From contig CAVRIR010000003.1 in the NCBI GenBank assembly GCA_963721305.1, positions 558,001-622,000 on the forward strand: a stretch of 64,000 nt of DNA, written 5' to 3'. The stretch is from DATAES01 sp963721305 (GTDB lineage: Bacteria; Actinomycetota; Acidimicrobiia; Acidimicrobiales; JACDCH01). The notes below the pieces were generated by a model. That model did not search any database. It saw nothing but the letters and a program-made list of their open reading frames with translations, and had not been told where the DNA came from. Position numbers and translations under genes: made by a program. Shown piece after piece: positions 55,924 through 64,000 of the stretch. Numbering within the stretch: position 1 is the stretch's first letter; every line of letters begins with the position of its first letter.

Positions 55924-56023
55924 CACGCCGGGCGGGATCGGCACGTTCCGGACGGGTTGCGGCCCCGCAGACCAGCACGATCGACGAGCACAGACATCAC
56001 GCGCCTATCGCAGTTCTGGCGCG

Positions 56024-56419
56024 TCATTGATTGCTGTCCAGGGCGCCCTCCGCCGTCAACGCGTGGTGAGCGGCTAGAAACGCCTGACGGCCAGCCGGGG
56101 TGCCGCAATAGACCGTTGCGTGAGCAAGCGTGTCCTGTATCTGGGCCACGGTGACCCCGCTCCTCAACGCGCCCTTCACGTAGATGCCGAGTTCATCGAA
56201 GCGACCCAGCGCGGTGAGAATGCCGAGATTCAGGATGCTTCGGGTCCGATGATCGAGACCCGTGTTGCTCCACGCTGACCCCCAGGCCCACTCCGTGACG
56301 ATCCGTTGGAACGCCATCATGAAGTCGTCGGATTCGGCGAGACTGGTGTCGACGTACGCCGCGCCGAGCACTTCGCGGCGCACTTGGAGACCCTTTTCGA
56401 ACAACTCGCTCTCCGCCAC
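56024..56419 (-). CDS. Carboxymuconolactone decarboxylase family protein
   Basis: 131 aa, PcaC/AhpD-like helical fold. GLDHRTRSILNLGILTALGR, then AQIQDTLAHATVYCGTPAGR, is the 4-carboxymuconolactone decarboxylase pattern with one Cys, not the CxxC of AhpD peroxidases. GTG start with GAGAGGAG upstream. No other protocatechuate gene lies nearby. Confidence 0.88.
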   Translation of the reverse strand: MAESELFEKGLQVRREVLGAAYVDTSLAESDDFMMAFQRIVTEWAWGSAWSNTGLDHRTRSILNLGILTALGRFDELGIYVKGALRSGVTVAQIQDTLAHATVYCGTPAGRQAFLAAHHALTAEGALDSNQ

Positions 56420-57018
56420 TGATCGGCTCCTCTCACGATCGCCGCAACACGTGGGTGTGATCAGCCGGCGATGCGCCGGCTGTCGCGGGTGACGCGATTG
56501 GCCGCGCCAGATTGCCCGTTCTGGAGCATGCCCGCACCCACCCTCCAATGCCGGGCCCAGCGAGCGCGATATCGGCATGTCTGAAGCAGTGGAAGTTGTC
56601 AAGAGAATGTTGCGCGTGTCGGCCGCTGTTGCAGCGTTGTTGGCCGTCGTGACGTGACGCGGGACGCGCGAGGTGAGCGCGCGGGCACGCGGTGGGAGGG
56701 CGGTCAAGGCCGGCCGACAGGCCGCCCTCTGGGGGAGCCTTGACGGCCCGGTCGTTACCGGGTTCGAGAATGTGGTGCCAAGCCGGTCACGGCTTGGCGG
56801 TGGCGTCGTCGAAGACGCGTTGCGCTGCTGTCTCCAGTTCCCCACGGGGTGTGGGGGGCAAGCAGACCGGGCTCGGTTGCTTGGACATGTCTTCGCCGGT
56901 CCCCGAGATCGGGGCCGAGCATGGAGCGGTGCGGCGCAGCCAGCAGTGCTCAATCACATATTGACGACCGCGAAGGTCATGCCGATACACGAGCCGGTCT
57001 GCTGGCTGCGTCCGAGCG
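56420..57018. other. Gene-free stretch with clustered hairpins
   Basis: 600 bp between the CMD gene start and the IS110 stop. No credible gene. The part 56703-56925 holds at least six stem-loops (listed separately); the rest shows nothing recognisable. Confidence 0.7.
56703..56925. ncRNA. Candidate structured RNA/DNA next to IS110 transposase
   Basis: Stems seen directly: GTCAAGGC/GCCTTGAC (56703/56737) enclosing CGGCC-GACA-GGCCG; CCCGGT-CGTT-ACCGGG (56747); GCCAAGCCG-GTCA-CGGCTTGGC (56777, 9 bp perfect); GCGTC/GACGC (56803); CCCCAC/GTGGGG (about 56841); CCCCG-AGAT-CGGGG (about 56901). It begins about 100 nt downstream of the transposase stop on its strand. IS110-family elements carry a bridge RNA in a non-coding end; this could be one, but the strand and ends are unknown. 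Confidence 0.45.
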
Positions 57019-58032
57019 TCACCCTGTCTCGACTGTCGCGAGGCAGCGGATCTCGCCGTCGCGTAGGCCGTAGTAGACGAGGGTGAGAAGTTTGCGGGCC
57101 GCGGCGACGCGGGCGATGTTGCGTCCTCGCCGCTCGGCGATGCGCCGATAGTCGTTCTTGATCTTGTCGTGGCCGTGGTTCTTGGACACCGCTTCGACCG
57201 CCGCCCACCGCAACAGCCGCGACCCTTGTTTCGTGATCGACCCGCGGCGGATCTTGGTGTCCGACTCCCGATGCGTGGGGGTCATCCCTGCCCACGAACA
57301 CAACCGGTGCGGCGAGTCGAACCTGGTGATGTCGCCGATCTCGGCCACGAACACCGCGGCCAACACCGGACCGACACCGTGCAATGCTTGCACGGCGCGG
57401 TAGCCGGCGTGCCCGTCGAGCCGTGACGCGATCGTGCGGTCCAGACCGGTGATCTCGGTCGTGTAGATGCCGATGAGCCGACGCAGCGACTCCAGTCGAC
57501 AGGCGTAACCGGCGGGCAGCTCGAGCGCGTCGAGCTGGGCGGTGCCACCGGGACCGAACATGTCCACCCGCGCTGGCAGCACGCCGTGTTTGCCCATCAC
57601 CGCATGGACCTGCGCTTTGAGCGCGGACCGCAACCGCATCAGCTTGTGGCGATAACGGACCAGCTCCCGCAGCTCCCGCAGCTCCGGCGGGGCGATCCAC
57701 GCCTCGGCCAGCCGACCCAGGCGCAACAGATCGACCAGATCATTGGCGTCACGTTCGTCGTTCTTCACCCGCCGCTTGCCCCAGTCGTTGCCCAACGGGT
57801 GCGCCAGATGCACGTGCGCGCCCATGTCGCGCAGCAAGTCGACCGCCCAGTACCACCCGAACGTGGCCTCCACGACCACCTCCGGCTCCGGACCGGCGGC
57901 CGCCACCGCCGTCGCCAACGCCAACGGGTCGTTGTCGATATGCACCTTCGACAACAACTCGCCCGCCGCGTTCTTGCGCACGATCACCGACCGGCGGCGA
58001 TGCAGATCGATACCGACATACTCTCGTTCCAC
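57019..58032 (-). mobile_element. IS110-family transposase
   Basis: 337-aa DEDD recombinase. N-terminal RuvC-like domain: GIDLHRRRSVIV (first Asp), VVVEATFGWYW (Glu), and KNDERDANDLVDLLRLG (Asp pair). C-terminal Tnp20 domain: LHGVGPVLAAVFVAEIGDI, FDSPHRLCSWAGMTP and SITKQGSRLLRW with its catalytic Ser region. GTG at 58032 with AAGG upstream. IS110 elements lack terminal inverted repeats, so element ends are not visible. Complete and apparently functional. Confidence 0.93.
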
Positions 58033-58045
58033 AGGGACCTTCTTT

Positions 58046-58104
58046 CGTCGTGAGGGTGTTGCTTTGGCGAGCTCGAGTGTTGTTCCACTCGACCCCACAC
58101 GACG
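58046..58104. promoter_or_regulatory. Hairpin just upstream of the transposase start
   Basis: Outer stem TCGTCGTG/CACGACGA (about 58046 and 58097) encloses TCGAGTG-TTGTTC-CACTCGA (58073-58092), both perfect. It ends 14 nt from the transposase GTG, so it could mask translation or belong to a left-end non-coding RNA. Confidence 0.55.
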
Positions 58105-58304
58105 AGAGGAGGCCCTCTTCGCGGTCGTCATCGTCGGACTCCCACACCTCGGCGCCGCCCGACCCCACGTCAAGCCGTCACGCAAGCAGCGGCAACTGCT
58201 TCATCGCGATCACATCCAGGTCGCCTGGACGAGCGAGGCTGCGCGTTACTTGGGTTGGTCCGAGGTGCGCGGTCAAGCTCTGGCAGATTCGTCGGAGGCG
58301 GTCT

Positions 58305-58922
58305 CTATTGCGATACCGCGGTTCCGAGGGAGTCGGCTCCCTCGAACTTCGGGGAGCCCTTTTCATAGAAGACGTCAACTTCGGCAATGTCAAAGCCCGC
58401 CTCCGTCAGCAGATCAACGATCGGACGGGTGAGATGGCATCCGCCGAGCATCCGCTTTTGGAGGGGCTCGACGCGTCGTTGCCAGTGGCGGACGCGCACG
58501 TCCGGTGCCAGTCCGTGTTCGAGGAAGTGCAGGGTTCCTCCTGGCTTGAGGACGCGTCGCACTTCACGCAAAGCCGCGGCGACGTCGGGGATCGTGCACA
58601 GTGTCCACGTCGACAAGGCGGCGTCGTAGCTGTCGTCGTCGAACGGCAACGACTGACCGTCGAGGCCAGACCGCTCGACGGGAACCTTCGTCGCCCGCAC
58701 GCGGTCGTCGGCCAGCTTCCACGCAAGGTCGGCCGGCTCGACCGCGGCAACACGAGTGACGGCGTCGGGATAGAACGGGACGTTGAGTCCCGAGCCGAAA
58801 CCGATCTCGACGACATCGCCCGCCAGACCTTCACACGCCCGGCGTCGCAACGGCGCAAGTGTCTTCATGCCGCCCGCGACGTTCATGAACCGAGGCAGGA
58901 TCCGATCACCGTACAGACCCAT
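58305..58922 (-). CDS. Class I SAM-dependent methyltransferase
   Basis: 205 aa of the UbiE/Methyltransf_11 type. Motif I VVEIGFGSGLNVPFY, acidic AAVEPAD after beta-2, LPFDDDSYDAALSTWTLCTI and LKPGGTLHFLEHG. The substrate is unknown; similar small enzymes methylate phospholipids or other lipids. ATG start. First of three methyltransferases in this region. Confidence 0.88.
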   Translation of the reverse strand: MGLYGDRILPRFMNVAGGMKTLAPLRRRACEGLAGDVVEIGFGSGLNVPFYPDAVTRVAAVEPADLAWKLADDRVRATKVPVERSGLDGQSLPFDDDSYDAALSTWTLCTIPDVAAALREVRRVLKPGGTLHFLEHGLAPDVRVRHWQRRVEPLQKRMLGGCHLTRPIVDLLTEAGFDIAEVDVFYEKGSPKFEGADSLGTAVSQ

Positions 58923-59134
58923 GACGGCCTCCCCTCTCGCCGGGCAGCGTCACACATCTGCGACGATGCCACAAGGGATCACTACCGCCGTCCTAGCGGT
59001 AGCGCGGGATAGCCGGATCACGCGCGACCGCTCGCCAACACGCAACCATCCGGGAACGCTCATCGGAACATTTCCGGATGGGTCGCGGCACCGGGCCACC
59101 CATCCGGGTTCGGCACGTATGCGCTGTGCGTGGG

Positions 59135-59518
59135 CTACGACCGTTGGGTCAGTTCGACGACATTGCCGTCCGGATCTCGATATCGAGCTGACCGTCCCCA
59201 CGGCTGCGAGTGTGGGGCGTGGAGGACCTCGGCTCCGGCCCCCACCGCACGGGCGTGAGCGGCATCGAGATCATCGACGTCGAATCCGATCTGTGACCTA
59301 CGGGTCACCGAGCCGTCCTTGGACGCGTAGAGCGCGAAGTGAATGAAGGCGCCCTCGGTCCACGACGTCGCGGCATGTCGCCCGCTGGTCCATCGATCGT
59401 TGCCATTGTGATCGCCCACGTGGAGGTCAAGACCGAACGTGTCGCGATACAGAGCTAGCGATCGGTCAAGGTCGCCGACCTCGAAGACAACGGCGACGAG
59501 TCGACAGTGTTCAGTCAC
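59135..59518 (-). CDS. VOC family (glyoxalase-like) protein
   Basis: 127 aa, one vicinal-oxygen-chelate unit pair: AVVFEVGDLDRSLALYRDTF, then QIGFDVDDLDAAHARAVGAG and a final YRDPDGNVVEL with the usual Glu. Members include glyoxalase I, bleomycin-type resistance and dioxygenases; function is open. GTG 59518 chosen (AGGA upstream); GTG 59539 would add 7 residues. Confidence 0.85.
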   Translation of the reverse strand: MTEHCRLVAVVFEVGDLDRSLALYRDTFGLDLHVGDHNGNDRWTSGRHAATSWTEGAFIHFALYASKDGSVTRRSQIGFDVDDLDAAHARAVGAGAEVLHAPHSQPWGRSARYRDPDGNVVELTQRS

Positions 59519-59570
59519 GTCGACATCCTGCCGCGCCACAACGGCGGAAGCGGCACGTACCGGATGTCGT

Positions 59571-60397
59571 TCAATCGGCGACTGCGAAGGCGTAGGCGGC
59601 GCCGTTCAGCTTCCCGATCATGCGGTAGACGTGCCAGAGACAGTCACCGAGCATGATGCGGTAGTTCGTGACGCCGAACTCGTCGATGTACCGCTGCGGG
59701 TCGCGAAGAAGGCGCGCTGCATGGATCAGCCGGCGGCCTCCGGCACCGTCGCGTTCTTGGCGGTACTCGCCCCACTCGCTGCCGTAGTCAGTCGAGCCGA
59801 CGACGGCGAAGCCGGCACCAGCGGCCGCGGTTCGAGATCCGCCGCTCGGACACTGTTCGCGCCGGCGCCCTCGCGCCAGAACAAGGCAGCTTCCCCGTCT
59901 GTCATCCGCTGCCCGGTCAACACCTGCACGACGTAGACCGTGCCGCCGGTCGTGAGGACCCGTCGGAACTCGTGGAACGCTGCGTCGAGGTCGGCGTACA
60001 TCAGGCACTCCTTCGCCCACACCAGGTCCACAGAACCTCTCGGCAGCGGTAGCTGCTGCGCCGTTCCGCGTACGAAGGACACGGACGACGTCAACCCTGC
60101 AGACTCGGCGGCTCGGCGTCCAAGCTCGAGGTGACGCTCCACCGGATCGACACCGTGCGCCCGAAGCTGATAGCGGCGAGCGAGTTCGACCGTGTCGTCG
60201 CCTTCGCCGCAGCCCACGTCGACCGCGGAGGCTCCTCGGTGAGGGACCAGCCGCTCGAAGTCGGCCCACAGGCTGTGCGGACCGCGCGGGTTCAACGACT
60301 CGTCGAGCCTCTCCTGGAACCGCTCCTCGATCCGCGGAAAGTCGTCATACGAGTCATCGAGCGAAACTCCGTCGGCCACGCTGCGACTATGGCCCAC
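59571..60397 (-). CDS. SAM-dependent methyltransferase, frameshifted
   Basis: About 275 aa when joined. Motif I VDVGCGEGDDTVELA, GVDPVERHLELG and VDLVWAKECLMYAD are in the first frame. Near 59835-59845 that frame leaves the family; the other frame continues AAAGAGFAVVGSTDYGSEWG to the stop at 59571. A missing base fits. Resembles sarcosine/dimethylglycine- or CMA-like methyltransferases. Start at GTG 60397 is uncertain; GTG 60379 is possible. Confidence 0.78.
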
Positions 60398-60467
60398 ATC
60401 ACACGTTCACGTACGGGATCGGCTTCATTTCCCGGTCGCTCAGATCTGGCCCCTGCGGCGTGCGTCG

Positions 60468-61262
60468 CTAGGCGTGGCGGCCCCATGCTTGGACCATCCT
60501 CGGGCCGGCCACGAGCGTGGTCGGGTCGTCAGTGAGTGCTTGTAGCTCTTTGTGCGCAGCGTCGTATTCGTCGGCTCTCGTTACGCCCGCGGCGAGGACG
60601 GCCGCCCTGATCTTGCCCATTGACATCTGCTGAAGCTGTTTGTGGGGGCCATCCAGATACGCAGCTTGGGCGACACGTACTCCCACGCCCACCAATCCCG
60701 CCTCGCGCAACAAGGCCGGAAGGCGAGGACCGATGTCGTTGTCGCCGCCGTTGCGGCGAACGGTCTCGCGGAACCACTCGACCCAGTGGTCATACGCGGG
60801 GCAAGCCGGTTCGGTAAAGCAACCCCCGAAATGCACGTCCTCCACGATGACCACGCCGCCCGACCGCACCGCATCCGCCATGGCCCCCACAACAGCCGCG
60901 GGATCGCGCAAATGCGAAAGCAGCATCCGCGCGAACGCAAGATCCAACCCCGAATCGACGAAGTCCTCCACCGGGCCAACCCGGAACGTCACGTTGTTCA
61001 ACCCACGGGCGGCTGCCTCCTGGCGAGCTGCTCCTAGCAGGGCATCGTCAAGATCAACCCCTGTGACATGACCAGACGGCCCGACACGTCGCGCCAGCTC
61101 CATCGTGACGTGGCCGCCGCCGCATCCCAGATCAACGCAGCGTCCCCCCGGCGCGACACCGACCATGTCGAGAACGACGAGCGTCGCAGGGGCGTGCACA
61201 GCCGCCAACAAGTCCATTCGCTCACGAACGCCCAATCCTCGTTCAATCGTGTAGTCGGCCAC
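60468..61262 (-). CDS. SAM-dependent methyltransferase
   Basis: 264 aa. Motif I CVDLGCGGGHVTMELARRVG, VTGVDLDDALL, then FARMLLSHLRDP and GGVVIVEDVHFGG. GTG at 61262 chosen: GGAGGGG lies 5 nt upstream, while the longer frame from 61334 lacks one. Divergent from the glycosyltransferase gene with about 195 bp between starts. Substrate unknown. Confidence 0.88.
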   Translation of the reverse strand: MADYTIERGLGVRERMDLLAAVHAPATLVVLDMVGVAPGGRCVDLGCGGGHVTMELARRVGPSGHVTGVDLDDALLGAARQEAAARGLNNVTFRVGPVEDFVDSGLDLAFARMLLSHLRDPAAVVGAMADAVRSGGVVIVEDVHFGGCFTEPACPAYDHWVEWFRETVRRNGGDNDIGPRLPALLREAGLVGVGVRVAQAAYLDGPHKQLQQMSMGKIRAAVLAAGVTRADEYDAAHKELQALTDDPTTLVAGPRMVQAWGRHA

Positions 61263-61457
61263 AGACCCCTCCGGGCTCACACACACTCCAGGCACCACTC
61301 GCAAGACACATCGCCTCACTCGGGCGTCCAGCACTCATAATGCCGGTTCCTTCGCTCGCGTGCTGAGGCAGGAACCACGCGGTAACGCTCGGAGCCCGGC
61401 GTTTGGGGTCAGGGGATCGTCTGCCGAAGCCGGGCGTGGTAGCGCGATGGTTTGGCT

Positions 61458-63026
61458 GTGGGACACATCGTCATGGGATTGCTCTTCTTTCCGCGCGGCG
61501 GGTCGGCACAGGTCGCGCGCTACTTGTCGACGGCGTTGGCCGACGCCCACTGGTCGGTGGAGCTCGTGACGGGATCGCTGGGCGACCCCGGAGAGTTCAC
61601 GCATGCGCCGTCGTTCTTCGCTGGAGCTCCTCTGCAACACCTGGATTACTCAGACGCGGTGCGAGTGTTCATGGCCGGCGGAAGCGCGATCTCTGCTCCC
61701 GTGCCTATGCACCCGTCGTACGAAGACCGCGAGGACGCGCCGGACGTGGTGTTTGCCGCGGTGCCGGACGACCTCGCCGAGCATCTCTCGGCGGTGTGGG
61801 AGTCACCGTTTCGTGCCGCTGGGGCAGACCGTGCCCATGTGTTCCACCTCCACCACCTGACGCCGCAGCACGACGCGGTACGGCGTCACTGGCCCCAAGG
61901 TGCCGTCGTCGCTCACCTCCACGGCACGGAGATCAAGTTCCTCGAGGCGGTCAACGCACGCGCAGCACTTGCGAAGGCGGTGGGGACGACACTGGCGGGC
62001 ATGCCCGCATGGGTCCGGGTCAACCCAGACGGGGGTGCGGGACTCGACGATCGCCAGCGCGAGCTGTTGCGCACTACGCGGTGGGATTGGTGGCAGTACG
62101 GCGCGGCCTGGCGCGATCGGCTCCTGCGTCAGGCCGACGCCGCGGACCACCTCGTCTTGGTGTCACCGACCGAGCGCGGCCGGGCTGTCGAGGTACTCGA
62201 TGTCGATGCCGACCGGGTTTCGGATATCCCGAACGGCGTGGACGTGACAAGGTTCTGCCCACGACCGATGAGCCGGGAGGCGCGCCGAAACCACTTCAGG
62301 CGTTGGCTCGTCGAGGATCCCCGAGGCTGGAACGAAACCTCCGTAGCCGGCACGGTGGGATACTGCGAGGCGGACCTCGACCGGCTTCTGGGCCCCGACG
62401 GCGACGCGACGGTCCTGGTCTTCGTCGGGCGCTTCACCTCCGCCAAGCGGGTCCCGTTGCTGGTGCGGGCGTTCGCCCGCGCCAGGGCGCGGTTCGACCG
62501 TCCGGCATCCCTTGTGGTTTGGGGCGGATATCCGGGCGAGTGGGAGGGTGAACACCCGGTCACGGTTGCCGGCAAGATCGGTGCGGAGGGACTGTTCTTC
62601 GCCGGATGGAGGGGCCATGCCGATCTGCCCGAGGCGCTCGCCGCCTGCGACGCGCTGGTGATCCCGTCGGTCGACGACTCGTACCCGCAGGCGCCGCTCG
62701 AGGCCATGGCTGTCGGCCTCCCGGTGATTGCCACCAACAGCGGCGGGTTCCCGTTCGTGGTCAACCTCGACCCCGCTCGACCCACCGGCTGGCTCGTTCC
62801 GCCCGATGACGAGCGCGCCCTGTCAGAGGTGCTCGTCTGGGCGGTCAATCGTCCGCACGAGCTTTCTCGACGAGGCGACGCAGCGCTTGCACATGCCCGA
62901 TCGCGCCTGTCGTGGGCCAGCCGTGTCGAGCTGTTCGAAGAGGCGTACGCGTCCGCCAGGGACTGGCGGGCAAGACGTGGCTCCGGCAAAGCAAGCAGCG
63001 CTGACCGCACGAACCGCGCACGCTGA
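61458..63026 (+). CDS. GT4-type glycosyltransferase
   Basis: About 522 aa. N-terminal GT-B domain opens GHIVMGLLFFPRGGSAQVA; AHLHGTEIKFLEAV follows; donor domain has FVGRFTSAKRVPLLVRAF and the EX7E motif in DDSYPQAPLEAMAVGLPVIA. Probably builds a surface polysaccharide or glycolipid. GTG 61458 is favoured; TTG 61452 is an alternative. Confidence 0.88.
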   Translation: MGHIVMGLLFFPRGGSAQVARYLSTALADAHWSVELVTGSLGDPGEFTHAPSFFAGAPLQHLDYSDAVRVFMAGGSAISAPVPMHPSYEDREDAPDVVFAAVPDDLAEHLSAVWESPFRAAGADRAHVFHLHHLTPQHDAVRRHWPQGAVVAHLHGTEIKFLEAVNARAALAKAVGTTLAGMPAWVRVNPDGGAGLDDRQRELLRTTRWDWWQYGAAWRDRLLRQADAADHLVLVSPTERGRAVEVLDVDADRVSDIPNGVDVTRFCPRPMSREARRNHFRRWLVEDPRGWNETSVAGTVGYCEADLDRLLGPDGDATVLVFVGRFTSAKRVPLLVRAFARARARFDRPASLVVWGGYPGEWEGEHPVTVAGKIGAEGLFFAGWRGHADLPEALAACDALVIPSVDDSYPQAPLEAMAVGLPVIATNSGGFPFVVNLDPARPTGWLVPPDDERALSEVLVWAVNRPHELSRRGDAALAHARSRLSWASRVELFEEAYASARDWRARRGSGKASSADRTNRAR

Positions 63027-63192
63027 CATGTCTCGACCCATCTCGAAAGTACGCTCCGCACCGGCGGTATGGGAGGGTGCCGGTTGCCGCGCACGACGGC
63101 GGAATACGGGATGATTCAGGTGTTCGCGCCGCCGCGCGGGCTCGGGTCGTCCGGATTGCTCTGAGTGTGGCGGCGGGTACGGCGCGGGGCGG

Positions 63193-63639
63193 TCACGTCG
63201 CCCGCGCCTGACGGAGTTCTTCGATGACGGCGCGTCGCGCTTGCTCAAGCGCTTCGAGGTAGGTCGAACCCCCACGGCGCGCGACCATTCCGACTTGATG
63301 GGATAAGCGCTGCTGGACATCGCCTGCTGTCGGACGCTTGACAGCGGCCGGCCACTGCGGACGAAGCAGCTGTGAGGCCGTTCCCTCCGTCCACGACGTG
63401 ATGCTTTCGAGGAACTCAATCCCTAAGGACGGTGCACCATCTGTGGTCCATGCTGCCCAAGCCGACGCTGGTCCTTTCCTGGGAGGCGAAGGCTTGCGGG
63501 CGGCCTTCGAACTGGCAAACGCGAGACGCTCGCGCCGTGTCGTCGTCGCAGCAGACGACGCTCGAGAACGGAACCAACGACATGACGATCCTCTCTGAGG
63601 TTCAGAAGAGGCGGCATGCCTGCGGGGCGGCAACCACAA
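63193..63639 (-). CDS. Hypothetical protein, weak
   Basis: Open frame of 148 aa. Only the C-terminal 70 residues look protein-like (FLESITSWTEGTASQLLRP and GSTYLEALEQARRAVIEELR); the N-terminal part is basic and may be a shadow. No family recognised and no clear start. It may be joined by a frame break to the Cys-rich frame upstream. Confidence 0.3.
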   Translation of the reverse strand: MWLPPRRHAASSEPQRGSSCRWFRSRASSAATTTRRERLAFASSKAARKPSPPRKGPASAWAAWTTDGAPSLGIEFLESITSWTEGTASQLLRPQWPAAVKRPTAGDVQQRLSHQVGMVARRGGSTYLEALEQARRAVIEELRQARAT

Positions 63640-63878
63640 CCGGTCGTCCTGCCAACCAAGCGTCCCTTCGGGACAACCGCAACTGTACCGCCTCCACAGC
63701 AGGTCGACCCGTCAGGACACGGACCGCATCGTCGGTGCACGGCACCGCACGACACGTCACTGTTCCGCGGCTCGCACGACGAGCCGACAAGGGTGCCACC
63801 GCCGGCGCCGAGCGTCAGATCGGGCGCAGCGAGGTCAACTGACAGGCGCATCGTCGGCGACAAGGTCCAGCCCTGCAC
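63423..63878 (-). CDS. Cys-rich open frame, weak
   Basis: 151-aa frame. About residues 33-80 contain eight Cys, including CGPCPDGSTCCGGG and TTGCGC, reminiscent of knotted Cys-rich peptides. The C-terminal half is Arg-rich and overlaps the 63193 frame, so it may not be real beyond residue 90. No signal peptide seen. Confidence 0.25.
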   Translation of the reverse strand: MQGWTLSPTMRLSVDLAAPDLTLGAGGGTLVGSSCEPRNSDVSCGAVHRRCGPCPDGSTCCGGGTVAVVPKGRLVGRTTGCGCRPAGMPPLLNLREDRHVVGSVLERRLLRRRHGASVSRLPVRRPPASLRLPGKDQRRLGQHGPQMVHRP

Positions 63879-64000
63879 GCGCTGAGCCGGCGATAAGGAA
63901 TGCCCAAGATCGTTTAGGCGCCCGTCCCCCTCGGAGTGCTCTCGTTACCGTCTCGGCCCTGGATGTCTGCGGCGGCGCCGCGCACCAACGAAGGAAGTGA
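63879..64000. other. Window end, nothing seen
   Basis: The last 120 bp show no start or conserved frame that I can support; a gene may begin beyond the edge. Confidence 0.4.

Noticed and set aside
56703..56925. Integron attC sites
   Set aside because: Stems are separate simple hairpins without attC core sites, and no integron integrase is present.

Overview
High-GC bacterial chromosome, most likely an actinobacterium. Many genes start with GTG, and lineage-typical genes include murT/gatD, a strict polyphosphate glucokinase, a mycothiol-dependent maleylpyruvate isomerase-like protein and a DUF2516-like membrane protein. An Acidimicrobiia-type organism is my best guess from gene style; no phylogenetic marker was checked.

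Layout. 1-9.8 kb: a cut sulfatase, glutamate synthase gltB-gltD, a family 2 glycosyltransferase, an SDR and a PIG-L deacetylase. 9.8-14.5 kb (minus): an apparent operon read ppgK, SDR, asparaginase, degenerate metallo-beta-lactamase fold protein, secretory lipase. 14.6-17.2 kb (plus): SMP-30 lactonase and a DmdC-like acyl-CoA dehydrogenase with a frameshift. 17.2-20.3 kb: poorly characterised genes and a possible conjugation-gene remnant. 20.6-27.1 kb: D-Ala-D-Ala carboxypeptidase, PhyH oxygenase, glutathione peroxidase, MFS exporter, DEAD helicase, membrane protein, NUDIX hydrolase. 27.1-33.7 kb: solo N6-adenine methylase, metX, a Cys/Met PLP enzyme, PhzF, amidohydrolase and an Fpg-type glycosylase. 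33.8-40.0 kb: a stress-like block (ppk2, SHOCT proteins, a large LuxR/MalT-type regulator, DUF6325 and DUF7144-like proteins) whose two divergent promoter regions share ACCACCC/GGGTGGT palindromes. 40-53.7 kb: APC permease, heterodimeric ABC exporter, several small proteins, tRNA-Gly, lysoplasmalogenase, UspA, murT-gatD and an aldehyde dehydrogenase. 53.8-64 kb: beyond a tRNA-Cys gene comes an accessory-looking region with an aminoglycoside adenylyltransferase-like gene, an IS110-family transposase with structured flanks, three methyltransferases, a VOC protein and a GT4 glycosyltransferase.

How the genes work together. gltBD supplies glutamate from glutamine. metX and the following PLP enzyme form the homoserine-to-homocysteine route. 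MurT-GatD amidates lipid II and the carboxypeptidase trims peptidoglycan. ppk2 and ppgK both use polyphosphate. The regulator block looks like one local regulon.

A caution for every reader: at least seven conserved genes carry a single-frame break, and another PLP enzyme has lost its stop. Most breaks fit one extra base. Either the assembly has indel errors or these genes are decaying; the pattern across unrelated housekeeping genes favours indel errors. Three further genes lack a normal start codon: asparaginase, Fpg and the MFS exporter.
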